A stretch of DNA of 10,218 bases from Actinobacteria bacterium 13_1_20CM_4_69_9 (GTDB lineage Bacteria > Actinomycetota > Thermoleophilia > Gaiellales > Gaiellaceae), in NCBI GenBank assembly GCA_001920085.1, contig MNJC01000096.1, positions 1 to 10,218 on the forward strand. Reading direction: 5' to 3'. Positions 1 through 8,319 of this stretch are shown in pieces. Under the pieces are notes generated by a model. That model worked only from the letters and a program-made list of their open reading frames with translations. It searched no databases and had not been told where the DNA came from. The position numbers and the translations under genes are program-made. Within the stretch, counting starts at the first letter, position 1, and each line of letters begins with the position of its first letter.

Positions 1-35
1 GCTTCGTCTTCCGCAAGGCCGACCGGCCTCGGTAG
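1..35 (+). CDS. C-terminal end of an unidentified upstream gene (partial)
   Basis: The frame beginning at base 3 reads FVFRKADRPR and stops at TAG (33-35). Its codons end almost entirely in G or C, as in the real genes here, while the other two forward frames do not show this bias so clearly. The stop lies 13 bases before the GTG of the M16 peptidase, which suggests one transcript. In many actinobacteria an M16 peptidase follows pnp (polynucleotide phosphorylase), so this tail could be the end of pnp, but ten residues cannot establish identity. Confidence 0.4.
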   Translation, partial: FVFRKADRPR

Positions 36-48
36 CATCGCTCGGGCC

Positions 49-1320
49 GTGAGCACCTTCCAGCTCGAGCGCCTGGACAACGGTCTGCGCATCCTGACCG
101 CGCCGATGGAGTCGGCGCAGTCGGTGACCTGCGCGATCATGCTCGCTGCGGGCTCGCGCTACGAGACCGAAGACACGAACGGCATCGCGCACTTCTCCGA
201 GCACATGTTCTTCAAGGGCACGGAGAAGCGTCCCACCGCGCGCGACATCTCGATGGAGATCGACGCCATCGGCGGCGAGTTCAACGCGTTCACCGGCAAG
301 GAGTACACGGGCTATTACGTCAAGTGCGCCGCGGAGTCGCGCGACGTCGCGCTCGACGTGCTGGTCGACATGCTCCGCAACTCGAAGTTCGCACCGGACG
401 AGATCGAGCGTGAGAAGGGCGTGATCATCGAGGAGATGAACATGTACTACGACACGCCGCGCGACTTCATCAGCGGCGTGTACGACGAGCTTCTCTACGG
501 CGACCAGCCGCTCGGCTGGGACATCATCGGCCGCAAGGAGACGATCCGCGCCGCCACGCACGACACGTTCCACTCCTACATCGACCACTGGTACAAGCCG
601 AAGCGGATGGTCGTCGGCATCGGCGGCAACATCGGCGAGGGGCTGCACGAGCGCATCGCCGAGCTGCTCGGTGACGTCCCGCAGGGCGAGACGGGGGAGC
701 CGGCGCCGATCGTGCTGAGCGCGAACGGCGGGGCGGGCGTGAAGGTGCACACGAAGGCCTCGGACCAGGCGCACATCTGCCTCGGCGTGCACAGCTATCC
801 GCTCGAGCATCCCGACCGCTACGTGCTGCAGGTGCTGTCCACCGTGCTCGGCGGCGGCATGTCCTCGCGTCTCTTCACGGAGGTGCGCGAGCGGCGCGGC
901 CTCGCCTATTACGTGTACGGGCTGAACCACAGCTACACCGACGCAGGCTCGCTCTACGCGCAGGCGGGCGTCGACATCAACCGCATCGACGACGCCGTCT
1001 CGACCGTCGCCAAGGAGCTGCGCACCATCGCCGAAGAGGCCGTCCCGGAGGACGAGCTGGCGAAGGCGAAGAGCTTTGCGAAGGGACGCTTCGTGCTGCA
1101 GCTCGAGACCTCGCAGGGTCTGATCATGTTCGGGCTACGCCGTGAGGTGCTCGAGAGCCGGACGCCGGACCCCGAGGAGGTCATGGCCGAGCTCGACAAG
1201 GTGACGTCCGGGGACGTCCAGCGCGTCGCCCGCGACGTGATCGACGGCGGGCACGGGCTCAACCTGGCCGTGATCGGGCCGTTCGACGATCCGGCGAGGT
1301 TCGAGAAGCTGCTCGCGTGA
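49..1320 (+). CDS. M16 family zinc metallopeptidase (pitrilysin/processing-peptidase-like)
   Basis: This 423-residue protein is a probable cytoplasmic zinc peptidase of the M16B type, which degrades or processes short peptides and usually works as a dimer of two-domain clamshells. The inverted zinc motif HFSEH is at residues 48-52. The third ligand is Glu129, exactly 76 residues after the motif, as the family pattern requires, within VIIEEMNMYYDTP. The inactive C-terminal half keeps the signature GGGMSSRLFTEVRERRGLAYYVY (about 273-295). Length and both halves are typical, so the gene looks intact. No signal peptide is visible. The GTG start at 49 places the conserved LDNGLRI strand near the N-terminus. 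There is no strong Shine-Dalgarno, but TAGCAT (33-38), overlapping the previous stop, could be a -10 element. The next gene starts inside its stop codon (GTGA). The physiological substrate is unknown. Confidence 0.93.
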   Translation: MSTFQLERLDNGLRILTAPMESAQSVTCAIMLAAGSRYETEDTNGIAHFSEHMFFKGTEKRPTARDISMEIDAIGGEFNAFTGKEYTGYYVKCAAESRDVALDVLVDMLRNSKFAPDEIEREKGVIIEEMNMYYDTPRDFISGVYDELLYGDQPLGWDIIGRKETIRAATHDTFHSYIDHWYKPKRMVVGIGGNIGEGLHERIAELLGDVPQGETGEPAPIVLSANGGAGVKVHTKASDQAHICLGVHSYPLEHPDRYVLQVLSTVLGGGMSSRLFTEVRERRGLAYYVYGLNHSYTDAGSLYAQAGVDINRIDDAVSTVAKELRTIAEEAVPEDELAKAKSFAKGRFVLQLETSQGLIMFGLRREVLESRTPDPEEVMAELDKVTSGDVQRVARDVIDGGHGLNLAVIGPFDDPARFEKLLA

Positions 1321-1694
1321 CGCGGGCGTTCCTGCTGGCCCCGATCGTTCTCCTGCTCGTCGCCGCCGGATGCGGCGGCGGAAGCAAGTCCTCCGTCGGC
1401 ACGACGACCGTCACGAAGACGCTGACGACCACGAACCCGACGGGGACGGCCGCAGGCGTCACCGTGACCACCCACGGGCGCTTCAAGTACCCCCCGGCCG
1501 TGACGGAGAACTACATGCGTAGCTGCATGAAGAGCAACGTCACGCAGGCCTATTGCGCGTGCACGCTCGACAAGCTGTCGAACACCGTCTCGACCGCCGA
1601 CTTCGCGCGCATCGGATTGTCAGGCGGCCAGATCCCGTCGCGCATGCGTGCGTTGATCCGCGACGCGGCCGTCGCCTGCGCAGACAAGTTGTAA
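1317..1694 (+). CDS. Small secreted lipoprotein with four conserved-looking cysteines
   Basis: This 125-residue protein is predicted to be exported and lipid-anchored. Residues 1-18 form a signal peptide (MTRAF, then a Leu/Val-rich core) ending in a lipobox VAAGC, with Cys19 as the lipidated residue. A Gly/Ser and Thr-rich linker follows (about 20-55), typical of a tether outside the membrane. The small folded domain (about 58-125) contains MRSCMKS, the pair YCAC, and a final VACADKL, giving four cysteines that could form two disulfides. The arrangement C...YCxC...C resembles a widespread group of uncharacterised secreted proteins, but I cannot name a function. The GTG start at 1317 overlaps the TGA of the M16 peptidase by four bases, so the two are probably translationally coupled. 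The peptidase is itself apparently cytoplasmic, so a direct partnership is not obvious. Confidence 0.8.
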   Translation: MTRAFLLAPIVLLLVAAGCGGGSKSSVGTTTVTKTLTTTNPTGTAAGVTVTTHGRFKYPPAVTENYMRSCMKSNVTQAYCACTLDKLSNTVSTADFARIGLSGGQIPSRMRALIRDAAVACADKL

Positions 1695-1728
1695 GTCACT
1701 TCAGGGCCAGCCCTTGCCTGATGCGCCG

Positions 1729-1765
1729 GTAGGGACAGGTCTTGGGGACAGTCCCTAAGACACGT

Positions 1766-1769
<4 letters not shown>
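1729..1769. repeat. Nested palindrome in the convergent intergenic spacer
   Basis: Bases 1739-1761 form an almost perfect palindrome: arm GTCTTGGGGAC, centre A, arm GTCCCTAAGAC, with one G-T mismatch. Weaker outer arms GTAG (1729-1732) and CTAC (1766-1769) flank it. GGGACAG occurs twice as a direct repeat (1732-1738 and 1745-1751), and AGGGAC (1731-1736) can pair with GTCCCT (1751-1756), giving an alternative, mutually exclusive hairpin. It lies between two convergent genes and its right outer arm overlaps the acetyl-CoA synthetase stop. No T-run follows on either strand, so a classic intrinsic terminator is not supported. A bidirectional terminator of another kind, or a dispersed REP-like element, is possible. 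Confidence 0.6.
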
Positions 1770-3562
<1,793 letters not shown>

Positions 3563-3572
3563 CCCGTGTTGC

Positions 3573-4709
3573 TCAAGGCTCCAGCTCGTAGGGGTACTGC
3601 GTCAGCACCTCGTAGCCGTCCTCGGTGACGAGCACGATGTCCTCGAGGCGGAGGCCGCCGTAGCCGGAGCGGTAGAGACCCGGCTCGATCGTGATCACGT
3701 CGCCCGGAACGAGGTCCTGGCCGGACCGCCCCATCGAGGGAAGCTCGTGCACCTCGAGGCCGACGCCGTGCCCGAGCGAGTGGAAGAAGCCGTCCTCGAG
3801 CACTTCGCCGGGCTCCTTGTTGAGCTGGGTCTTGTACCCGGCCTCGTGGAACTGGTCGCACACCAGCTCGAAGAGCGTGCGCCCGTTGACGCCCGGCTTG
3901 ACGCCGGCGGTCGAGGTCTCGAGGGCGCGCTTCACGAGCGCGTACCACTCCTTGACCTCGTCGGACGGATCGCCCACGACGTACGTGCGCGTCATGTCGG
4001 AGTAGCAGCCCGTCGTCCTGTCGCGCGGGAAGAGGTCGAACACGATCGGCTCGTTCGGCGCGATCTGCCCCGAGCCCATGTTGTGGCCGACGGCCGTCTG
4101 CGGCCCGTGCGAGACGATCATGTCGCTGCCCTCGACGTCGTGATCGGCGAAGACGTCCTCGATCACGCGCTTGATCCGCTCGCACGTCAAGGGCTCGCCG
4201 TCGACCTCGAGCCCCGCGCCGTTGGCCTGCGCCTTGCGTAGTAGCTCGCGCGACGCGTCGAGCGCCGCCTCGCACGCGCGCTGCGCACGCCGGATGCCGG
4301 CGATCTCCGTCGAGGTCTTCGAGCGCCGGCGATTGTCGAACAGGTCGCGCTCGACGGTGACCTCCACGCCGTTCGCGCGCAGATGGTCGGCATGGCCGAG
4401 CGGGAACGACGGCGGCACCACTGCGTGGTCGATGCCGAGCTCGCGGCACCCCCGCACCGCAACTTCGAGCTCGATCTCCCACGCCTTCAGACCCTGGGCG
4501 AAGAGCTCGTCGGTGCCGAGCTTCTCCAGCGCCACGATCTCCAGGTCGGGCGCGTCCTCTCGCACGCGCGGGATCTCGAGCGAGTGGAGGATGACGACGC
4601 GGCGCCCGTCCTTCTCCGCGTACAGGAACGGATCGGGGATCAGCACCGGGACCTCGTGGCGGAGCTCCGGCGAGCGCATGGTGTCGCCGTAGATCAGGAC
4701 GTCTGGCAC
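3573..4709 (-). CDS. M24 family metallopeptidase (Xaa-Pro aminopeptidase/creatinase type)
   Basis: This 378-residue cytoplasmic enzyme is predicted to remove an N-terminal residue preceding proline, using two metal ions in a pita-bread fold. The N-terminal creatinase-like domain spans about residues 1-130 and the catalytic domain about 140-378. Likely metal ligands are Asp225 (IVFDLFPRD), Asp238 (YSDMTRTY), His314 (SLGHGVGLEVHE), Glu342 (TIEPGLY) and Glu356 (RLEDIVLV); His321 matches the second active-site histidine. The set is complete, so it should be active, although the two Asp residues are 13 apart rather than the 11 of E. coli aminopeptidase P. The start is GTG (4707-4709), preceded by TAGGAT six bases upstream, readable either as an AGGA ribosome site or as a -10 box for a leaderless message. 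The stop TGA abuts the acetyl-CoA synthetase region. Creatinase or a prolidase is the alternative within the family. Confidence 0.9.
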   Translation of the reverse strand: MPDVLIYGDTMRSPELRHEVPVLIPDPFLYAEKDGRRVVILHSLEIPRVREDAPDLEIVALEKLGTDELFAQGLKAWEIELEVAVRGCRELGIDHAVVPPSFPLGHADHLRANGVEVTVERDLFDNRRRSKTSTEIAGIRRAQRACEAALDASRELLRKAQANGAGLEVDGEPLTCERIKRVIEDVFADHDVEGSDMIVSHGPQTAVGHNMGSGQIAPNEPIVFDLFPRDRTTGCYSDMTRTYVVGDPSDEVKEWYALVKRALETSTAGVKPGVNGRTLFELVCDQFHEAGYKTQLNKEPGEVLEDGFFHSLGHGVGLEVHELPSMGRSGQDLVPGDVITIEPGLYRSGYGGLRLEDIVLVTEDGYEVLTQYPYELEP

Positions 4710-4715
4710 GGCGCG

Positions 4716-4721
4716 ATCCTA
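4716..4721 (-). promoter_or_regulatory. Putative -10 element for the M24 peptidase/acetyl-CoA synthetase unit
   Basis: On the minus strand the sequence is TAGGAT, matching the actinobacterial -10 pattern TANNNT. Six bases then precede the GTG start, which would put transcription initiation at or next to the start codon. I see no convincing -35 hexamer. The same bases contain AGGA at a distance suitable for a ribosome binding site, so the two readings compete. Confidence 0.35.
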
Positions 4722-4746
4722 ACCGCGTAGCCAAAGGCGCCGCACA

Positions 4747-4752
4747 TAGACT
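4747..4752 (+). promoter_or_regulatory. Putative -10 element for the amidohydrolase/molybdenum hydroxylase operon
   Basis: TAGACT matches TANNNT and is followed by seven bases before the GTG start at 4760. No purine-rich Shine-Dalgarno lies upstream, which fits a leaderless transcript beginning at the start codon. No -35 hexamer is evident. Confidence 0.4.
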
Positions 4753-4759
4753 CCAAGCC

Positions 4760-5914
4760 GTGGACGACCCGCTGCAGCGTGCCCAGGAACTCATGGCGCA
4801 GTGGGACGACGAGGTTCGCAGGGAGCTTCCGCAGGGCGCCGACATCTTCGACGCGCACACGCACCTCGGCACCGACATCGACGGGATGGCCGGTGTCTAC
4901 GACGACCTGGTCCGTGGCATGGAGAAGTACGGGATCTCGCGCTGCTTCATGTTCTGCCTGGACGAGCCCGACCGGCACCCCGGGTTCCGGGCCGGCAACG
5001 ATCGGACGCTGGCGTACGCCGAGCGCTCCGGCGGAAAGCTGATCCCGTTCGTCCGCCTCGACCTGTCCGAGGATCCGATCGGCGAGGCGACGCGCTGCCT
5101 CGACCTCGGCGCGAAAGGCATCAAGCTGCATCCGCGGGCCCAGAAGTTCCTGCTCAACGACGAGCGCCTGTCGCCGATCTTCGAGCTGGCCGCCGAGCGC
5201 AACGTCCCGATCCTGATCCACGGCGGCCGCGGCCTGCCGCCGATCGCGGACGACCTCGGACGCGTCGTCGACCGCTATCCCAAGGCGCGGCTGATCGTCG
5301 CTCATGCCGGCATCGCCGACCTCGCCGCTCTCGCCAACCGGCTCGGTGGAAAGGCGGGCGTCTTCTTCGACACATCCGTCTGGAGCCCGCTCGACCTGCT
5401 GGGCCTGTACCGGCTCGTCGGCCCGGAGCAGGTCGTGTACGCGTCCGATTACCCCTACGGCCAGCAGCCGGCGTCGCTGTTGATCTCGCTGCGCACGGCG
5501 CGCCAGGCCGGCCTCTCCGACGACCAGGTGCGCGACGTGCTCGCGGGGAACGCCGTCCGGATCGCCGCCGGCGAACCTCCGTGTGAGCCTTCCGCGCCAA
5601 AGGGAATAGAGACCTTCTCCCAGCCGATGAGCTTTGCCCGCATCCACCAGTACCTCTCGATGGCGACGCCGCTTCTCTGGACCCGGCAGCCGGACCGCAT
5701 CGGCGTGCTCGGGCTCGCCCTGAACGCCACCGACGACCGTGCGAACGGCCACCGCGAAGAGCTCGACCAGATCCGCGAGCTGCTGCTCGCGGCGCGCGAC
5801 ATGTGGCGGGCCCTCCCCGAGGAGGGCGACGAGCAGGACCGCGTGGCGCACATGCGCGCGACGTTCCGGCTCATCCACCTCGCCGACATCGTGGCGGTGA
5901 CGACACCTGCCTGA
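4760..5914 (+). CDS. Amidohydrolase-2 family metal-dependent hydrolase with a C-terminal extension
   Basis: This 384-residue protein is a predicted TIM-barrel metallohydrolase or decarboxylase of the amidohydrolase-related (PF04909-like) group. Metal-site motifs in order are DAHTHLG (about 31-37), GIKLHPRAQ (about 119-127), LIHGGRG, VAHAG, and YASDYPYG, whose Asp would be the acid/base residue. The barrel ends near Asn264 (LAGNAVRIAA). About 110 further residues follow with no motif I recognise; this tail looks helical and charged. The GTG start at 4760 is the first in a 50-base divergent spacer, and no ribosome site precedes it, consistent with leaderless translation. Its TGA (5912-5914) overlaps the beginning of the 2Fe-2S subunit, implying an operon with the molybdenum hydroxylase. 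It may act on that enzyme's substrate or product, but neither is known. Confidence 0.87.
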   Translation: MDDPLQRAQELMAQWDDEVRRELPQGADIFDAHTHLGTDIDGMAGVYDDLVRGMEKYGISRCFMFCLDEPDRHPGFRAGNDRTLAYAERSGGKLIPFVRLDLSEDPIGEATRCLDLGAKGIKLHPRAQKFLLNDERLSPIFELAAERNVPILIHGGRGLPPIADDLGRVVDRYPKARLIVAHAGIADLAALANRLGGKAGVFFDTSVWSPLDLLGLYRLVGPEQVVYASDYPYGQQPASLLISLRTARQAGLSDDQVRDVLAGNAVRIAAGEPPCEPSAPKGIETFSQPMSFARIHQYLSMATPLLWTRQPDRIGVLGLALNATDDRANGHREELDQIRELLLAARDMWRALPEEGDEQDRVAHMRATFRLIHLADIVAVTTPA

Positions 5915-6332
5915 GCTGCGCGTCAACGGCGAGACGTACGAGTTCGAAGCGAGCGTCGGCCGCTCCCTCGCGCAGGTGCTGCGCGAAGACCTCGGCTTGA
6001 CCGGCACGAAGATCGCGTGCGGCGAAGGTCACTGCGGCGCGTGCACCGTGATGATCGACGGCGTGCCGACGCTCTCGTGCATCACGCTCGTCCACACCCT
6101 CGACGGGCACGAGGTGACGACGATCGAAGGGCTGCGCGACCATCCGCTCGTGCATGCATTCGTGCGCACCGACGCGGTGCAGTGCGGCTTCTGCACACCC
6201 GGCCAGATCGTGTCCGCGGCTGCGCTCGTCGCCGCGAACCCGACGCCGTCGACGGAGGAGATTCGACACGCCATGGCCGGGAACCTGTGCCGCTGCGGCA
6301 CCTATCCCAAGATCGAGGATGCCGCGCGTCGA
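5907..6332 (+). CDS. Molybdenum hydroxylase 2Fe-2S subunit (CoxS/XdhC-type), no canonical start or stop
   Basis: This small subunit carries two 2Fe-2S clusters that pass electrons from the Mo site to FAD. Numbering from CTG 5907, the plant-type ferredoxin cluster uses Cys38, Cys43, Cys46 and Cys57 (ACGEGHCGACTV, LSC). The second uses Cys93, Cys96, Cys128 and Cys130, a C-x2-C-x31-C-x-C pattern typical of the family (QCGFCTPGQ, NLCRCGTYP). The expected N-terminus reads (L)PELRVNGETYEF, but after the in-frame stop at 5898-5900 there is no ATG, GTG or TTG until GTG 5976, which would cut off the first beta strands. CTG 5907, overlapping the amidohydrolase stop, is the best candidate. At the other end the frame stays open to 8870, well beyond the usual subunit end; meaningful sequence ends near 6332, where the Mo subunit begins one frame away. 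The end given is where similarity stops, not a stop codon. Confidence 0.8.
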
Positions 6333-8319
6333 CGGGCTCGACCGCGCCCGCGGGCAGATCCAGTTCACTGCCGACATCGAGCTGCCGGGGATGCTGCACA
6401 CCGCCGTTCTGCGCAGCCCCTACGCGCGCGCGCGTGTAACAGGAATCGACATGGATGCAGCGCGCGCGGCGCGCGGCGTGCGCGCCGTGCTCGGCCCCGG
6501 CGAGCTCGAGGTGCTCAAGCAGGAGCCCAGCTACGTCGGCGAGGCGGTCGCCGCGGTCGCGGCCGAGACCTTCGGCCAGGCGCAGGCCGCCCTCCGGCAG
6601 CTGAACGCGGAGTGGGACGTGCTCGAGCCGCTGCTCGATCCCGACGAGGCGGTACGGCAGGAGTCGTTCGTCTCCGACGTCAAGAACTACGAGCGCGGCG
6701 ACTTCGAGCGTGGCGTCGCGGAAGGCGACGTGGCCGTCGAAGCCGAGTACCGTACGCAGGTCGTCCTGCACAACTCGATGGAGACACACCAGGCGGTCTG
6801 CCACTGGGAGGACGACGGCATCACCGTCTACATCTCGACGCAGTACATCTGGGGCATACGCGACTCCGTCGCCGAGCACCTCGGCCTGCCGCCGGACAAG
6901 GTGCGCGTGGTTTGCCATGCGATGGGCGGCGGCTTCGGATCGAAGAACAGCCCGGGCGACTACACGCCGATCGCGGCGGAGCTCGCCAAGCGCACGGGAC
7001 GCCCGGTCAGGTGCGCGCTCACGCGCCGCGAAGAGAACCTCGCCGCAGGCAATCGCAACGCGACGATCCAGCGTCTGACGGCGGCGGCGAAGTCCGACGG
7101 CACCCTCACGGCGCTCGGTGGCGAGTTCGTCAATGCGATCGGCTTCTCCGGGTGGTCCGCGTCGACGGAAGGGCCGATGAAGATGCTGTACGCGTGCGAG
7201 AACGTCCGCACCGTTCAGTACCCGGCGAAGCTGAACCTGCCGCCGATGGCCGCGTTCCGCGCCCCCGGCTTCGTGGAGGGCACGCGCGCCGAGCCGCACT
7301 GGGCCAAGCGCGACGAGGTGAGAGCGCGCAGCAGCGGGCCCTGGAAGCACGGCATCGGCCTCGCGTCTCAGATCTGGTACGGCGGCGGGGGCCCCCCGTC
7401 GTACGCCTGGATCCGCCTCGGCTCCGACGGCCGAGCGCAAGTCGTGACGGCGATGCAGGACATCGGGACGGGCACCCGCACGGCGATGGCGCAGATCGCG
7501 GCGGAGGAGCTCGGCATCCCCGTAGAGCACGTCCGGGTGTCGCTCGGCGACTCGGCCCGCGGACCGTTTGCTTCGATCTCCGCGGGCTCGTCGACGATCC
7601 CGTCGATGGGGCCGGCGGTCCGGTCGGCCGCCGCGGACGCGAAGCGGCAGCTCATCGAGATCGCCGCGCAGCGGTTCCATCTCGAGGAGCGCGTGCTCGA
7701 CATCAAGAACGGCCAGATCGTCTCGTCGGACGGGAGCTCCTGGCCGCTGACCGAGATCACGGGTCTGCTGGAGGACGGGCAGATCCTCGGCAAGGGCGCG
7801 CGCGGGCCGAACCCGGCCGGCATGCAGGTCCTCACGTTCGGCGTACAGGTCGCGGAGGTGGCCGTCGACGTCGAGACGGGCGAGGTCCGCGTCGACAAGA
7901 TCGTCGCCATTCACGACGTCGGCCGCGTGATCAACAAGCTCGGCGCGTCGAGCCAGGTCGAGGGCGGGATCATCCAGGGTGTCGGCCACACGCTCTCGGA
8001 GGAGCGGATCGTCGACCCGGCGACCGGCTCGATCCTCACCCGCACGCTCGACGCCTACAAGATGCCGACGATCGCCGACGTGCCGGAGATCGTGACCGAG
8101 CTCGTCGACATCCCCGACCCGCATCTGACGAACCTCGGCTCGAAGGGGCTCGGCGAGCCGCCGATCATCCCGACGGCGGCCGCGATCGCGAACGCGATCC
8201 GCGATGCGACCGGCGCCGACGTCCGCTCGCTGCCGATCAGCCGCGAGGAGATGCTCCGTGCGCTGCGCGAGGCCGAGGCACGGGAGAAGGAGCGCCGTGG
8301 AGCTCCTGCGGCCGTCTAG
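6319..8319 (+). CDS. Molybdenum hydroxylase Mo-pterin-binding (catalytic) subunit, internally shortened
   Basis: This 666-residue protein belongs to the xanthine dehydrogenase/aldehyde oxidoreductase large-subunit family. The N-terminal a/b hammerhead starts at MPRVDGLDRARG and includes FTADIELPGMLH. MGGGFGSK (202-209) and MAAFRAPG (310-317) are pterin-binding loops, GSSTIPSMGPA is a further cofactor loop, and GLGEPP holds the probable catalytic Glu613. The loop lacks the AYRCSFR signature of CO dehydrogenase, so CO oxidation is unlikely; the substrate is unknown. After GFVEGT (to 322) the protein jumps to RAEPHWAKRDE. Relatives I recall have some 50-70 residues here, including a helix resembling ExxxDELA and LDPLELRRRN, so an in-frame deletion is suspected. 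ATG 6319 sits in the 3' end of the 2Fe-2S subunit. The N-terminal leader is unusually short, hinting that the two were once, or are normally, fused. Confidence 0.87.
   Translation: MPRVDGLDRARGQIQFTADIELPGMLHTAVLRSPYARARVTGIDMDAARAARGVRAVLGPGELEVLKQEPSYVGEAVAAVAAETFGQAQAALRQLNAEWDVLEPLLDPDEAVRQESFVSDVKNYERGDFERGVAEGDVAVEAEYRTQVVLHNSMETHQAVCHWEDDGITVYISTQYIWGIRDSVAEHLGLPPDKVRVVCHAMGGGFGSKNSPGDYTPIAAELAKRTGRPVRCALTRREENLAAGNRNATIQRLTAAAKSDGTLTALGGEFVNAIGFSGWSASTEGPMKMLYACENVRTVQYPAKLNLPPMAAFRAPGFVEGTRAEPHWAKRDEVRARSSGPWKHGIGLASQIWYGGGGPPSYAWIRLGSDGRAQVVTAMQDIGTGTRTAMAQIAAEELGIPVEHVRVSLGDSARGPFASISAGSSTIPSMGPAVRSAAADAKRQLIEIAAQRFHLEERVLDIKNGQIVSSDGSSWPLTEITGLLEDGQILGKGARGPNPAGMQVLTFGVQVAEVAVDVETGEVRVDKIVAIHDVGRVINKLGASSQVEGGIIQGVGHTLSEERIVDPATGSILTRTLDAYKMPTIADVPEIVTELVDIPDPHLTNLGSKGLGEPPIIPTAAAIANAIRDATGADVRSLPISREEMLRALREAEAREKERRGAPAAV

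Noticed and set aside
1739..1761. Intrinsic (rho-independent) terminator
   Set aside because: The stem is good but no T-run follows on either strand.
3569..3580. Programmed +1 frameshift joining the M24 peptidase to acetyl-CoA synthetase
   Set aside because: CCT TGA is a conceivable slip site, but there is no visible stimulatory element, and the two enzymes have no known functional reason to be fused. A simple one-base loss explains the data better.
5976..8319. Aerobic CO dehydrogenase (coxSLM)
   Set aside because: The Mo subunit loop reads AFRAPG rather than AYRCSFR, and the FAD subunit carries a Cys-rich insertion not expected in CoxM.
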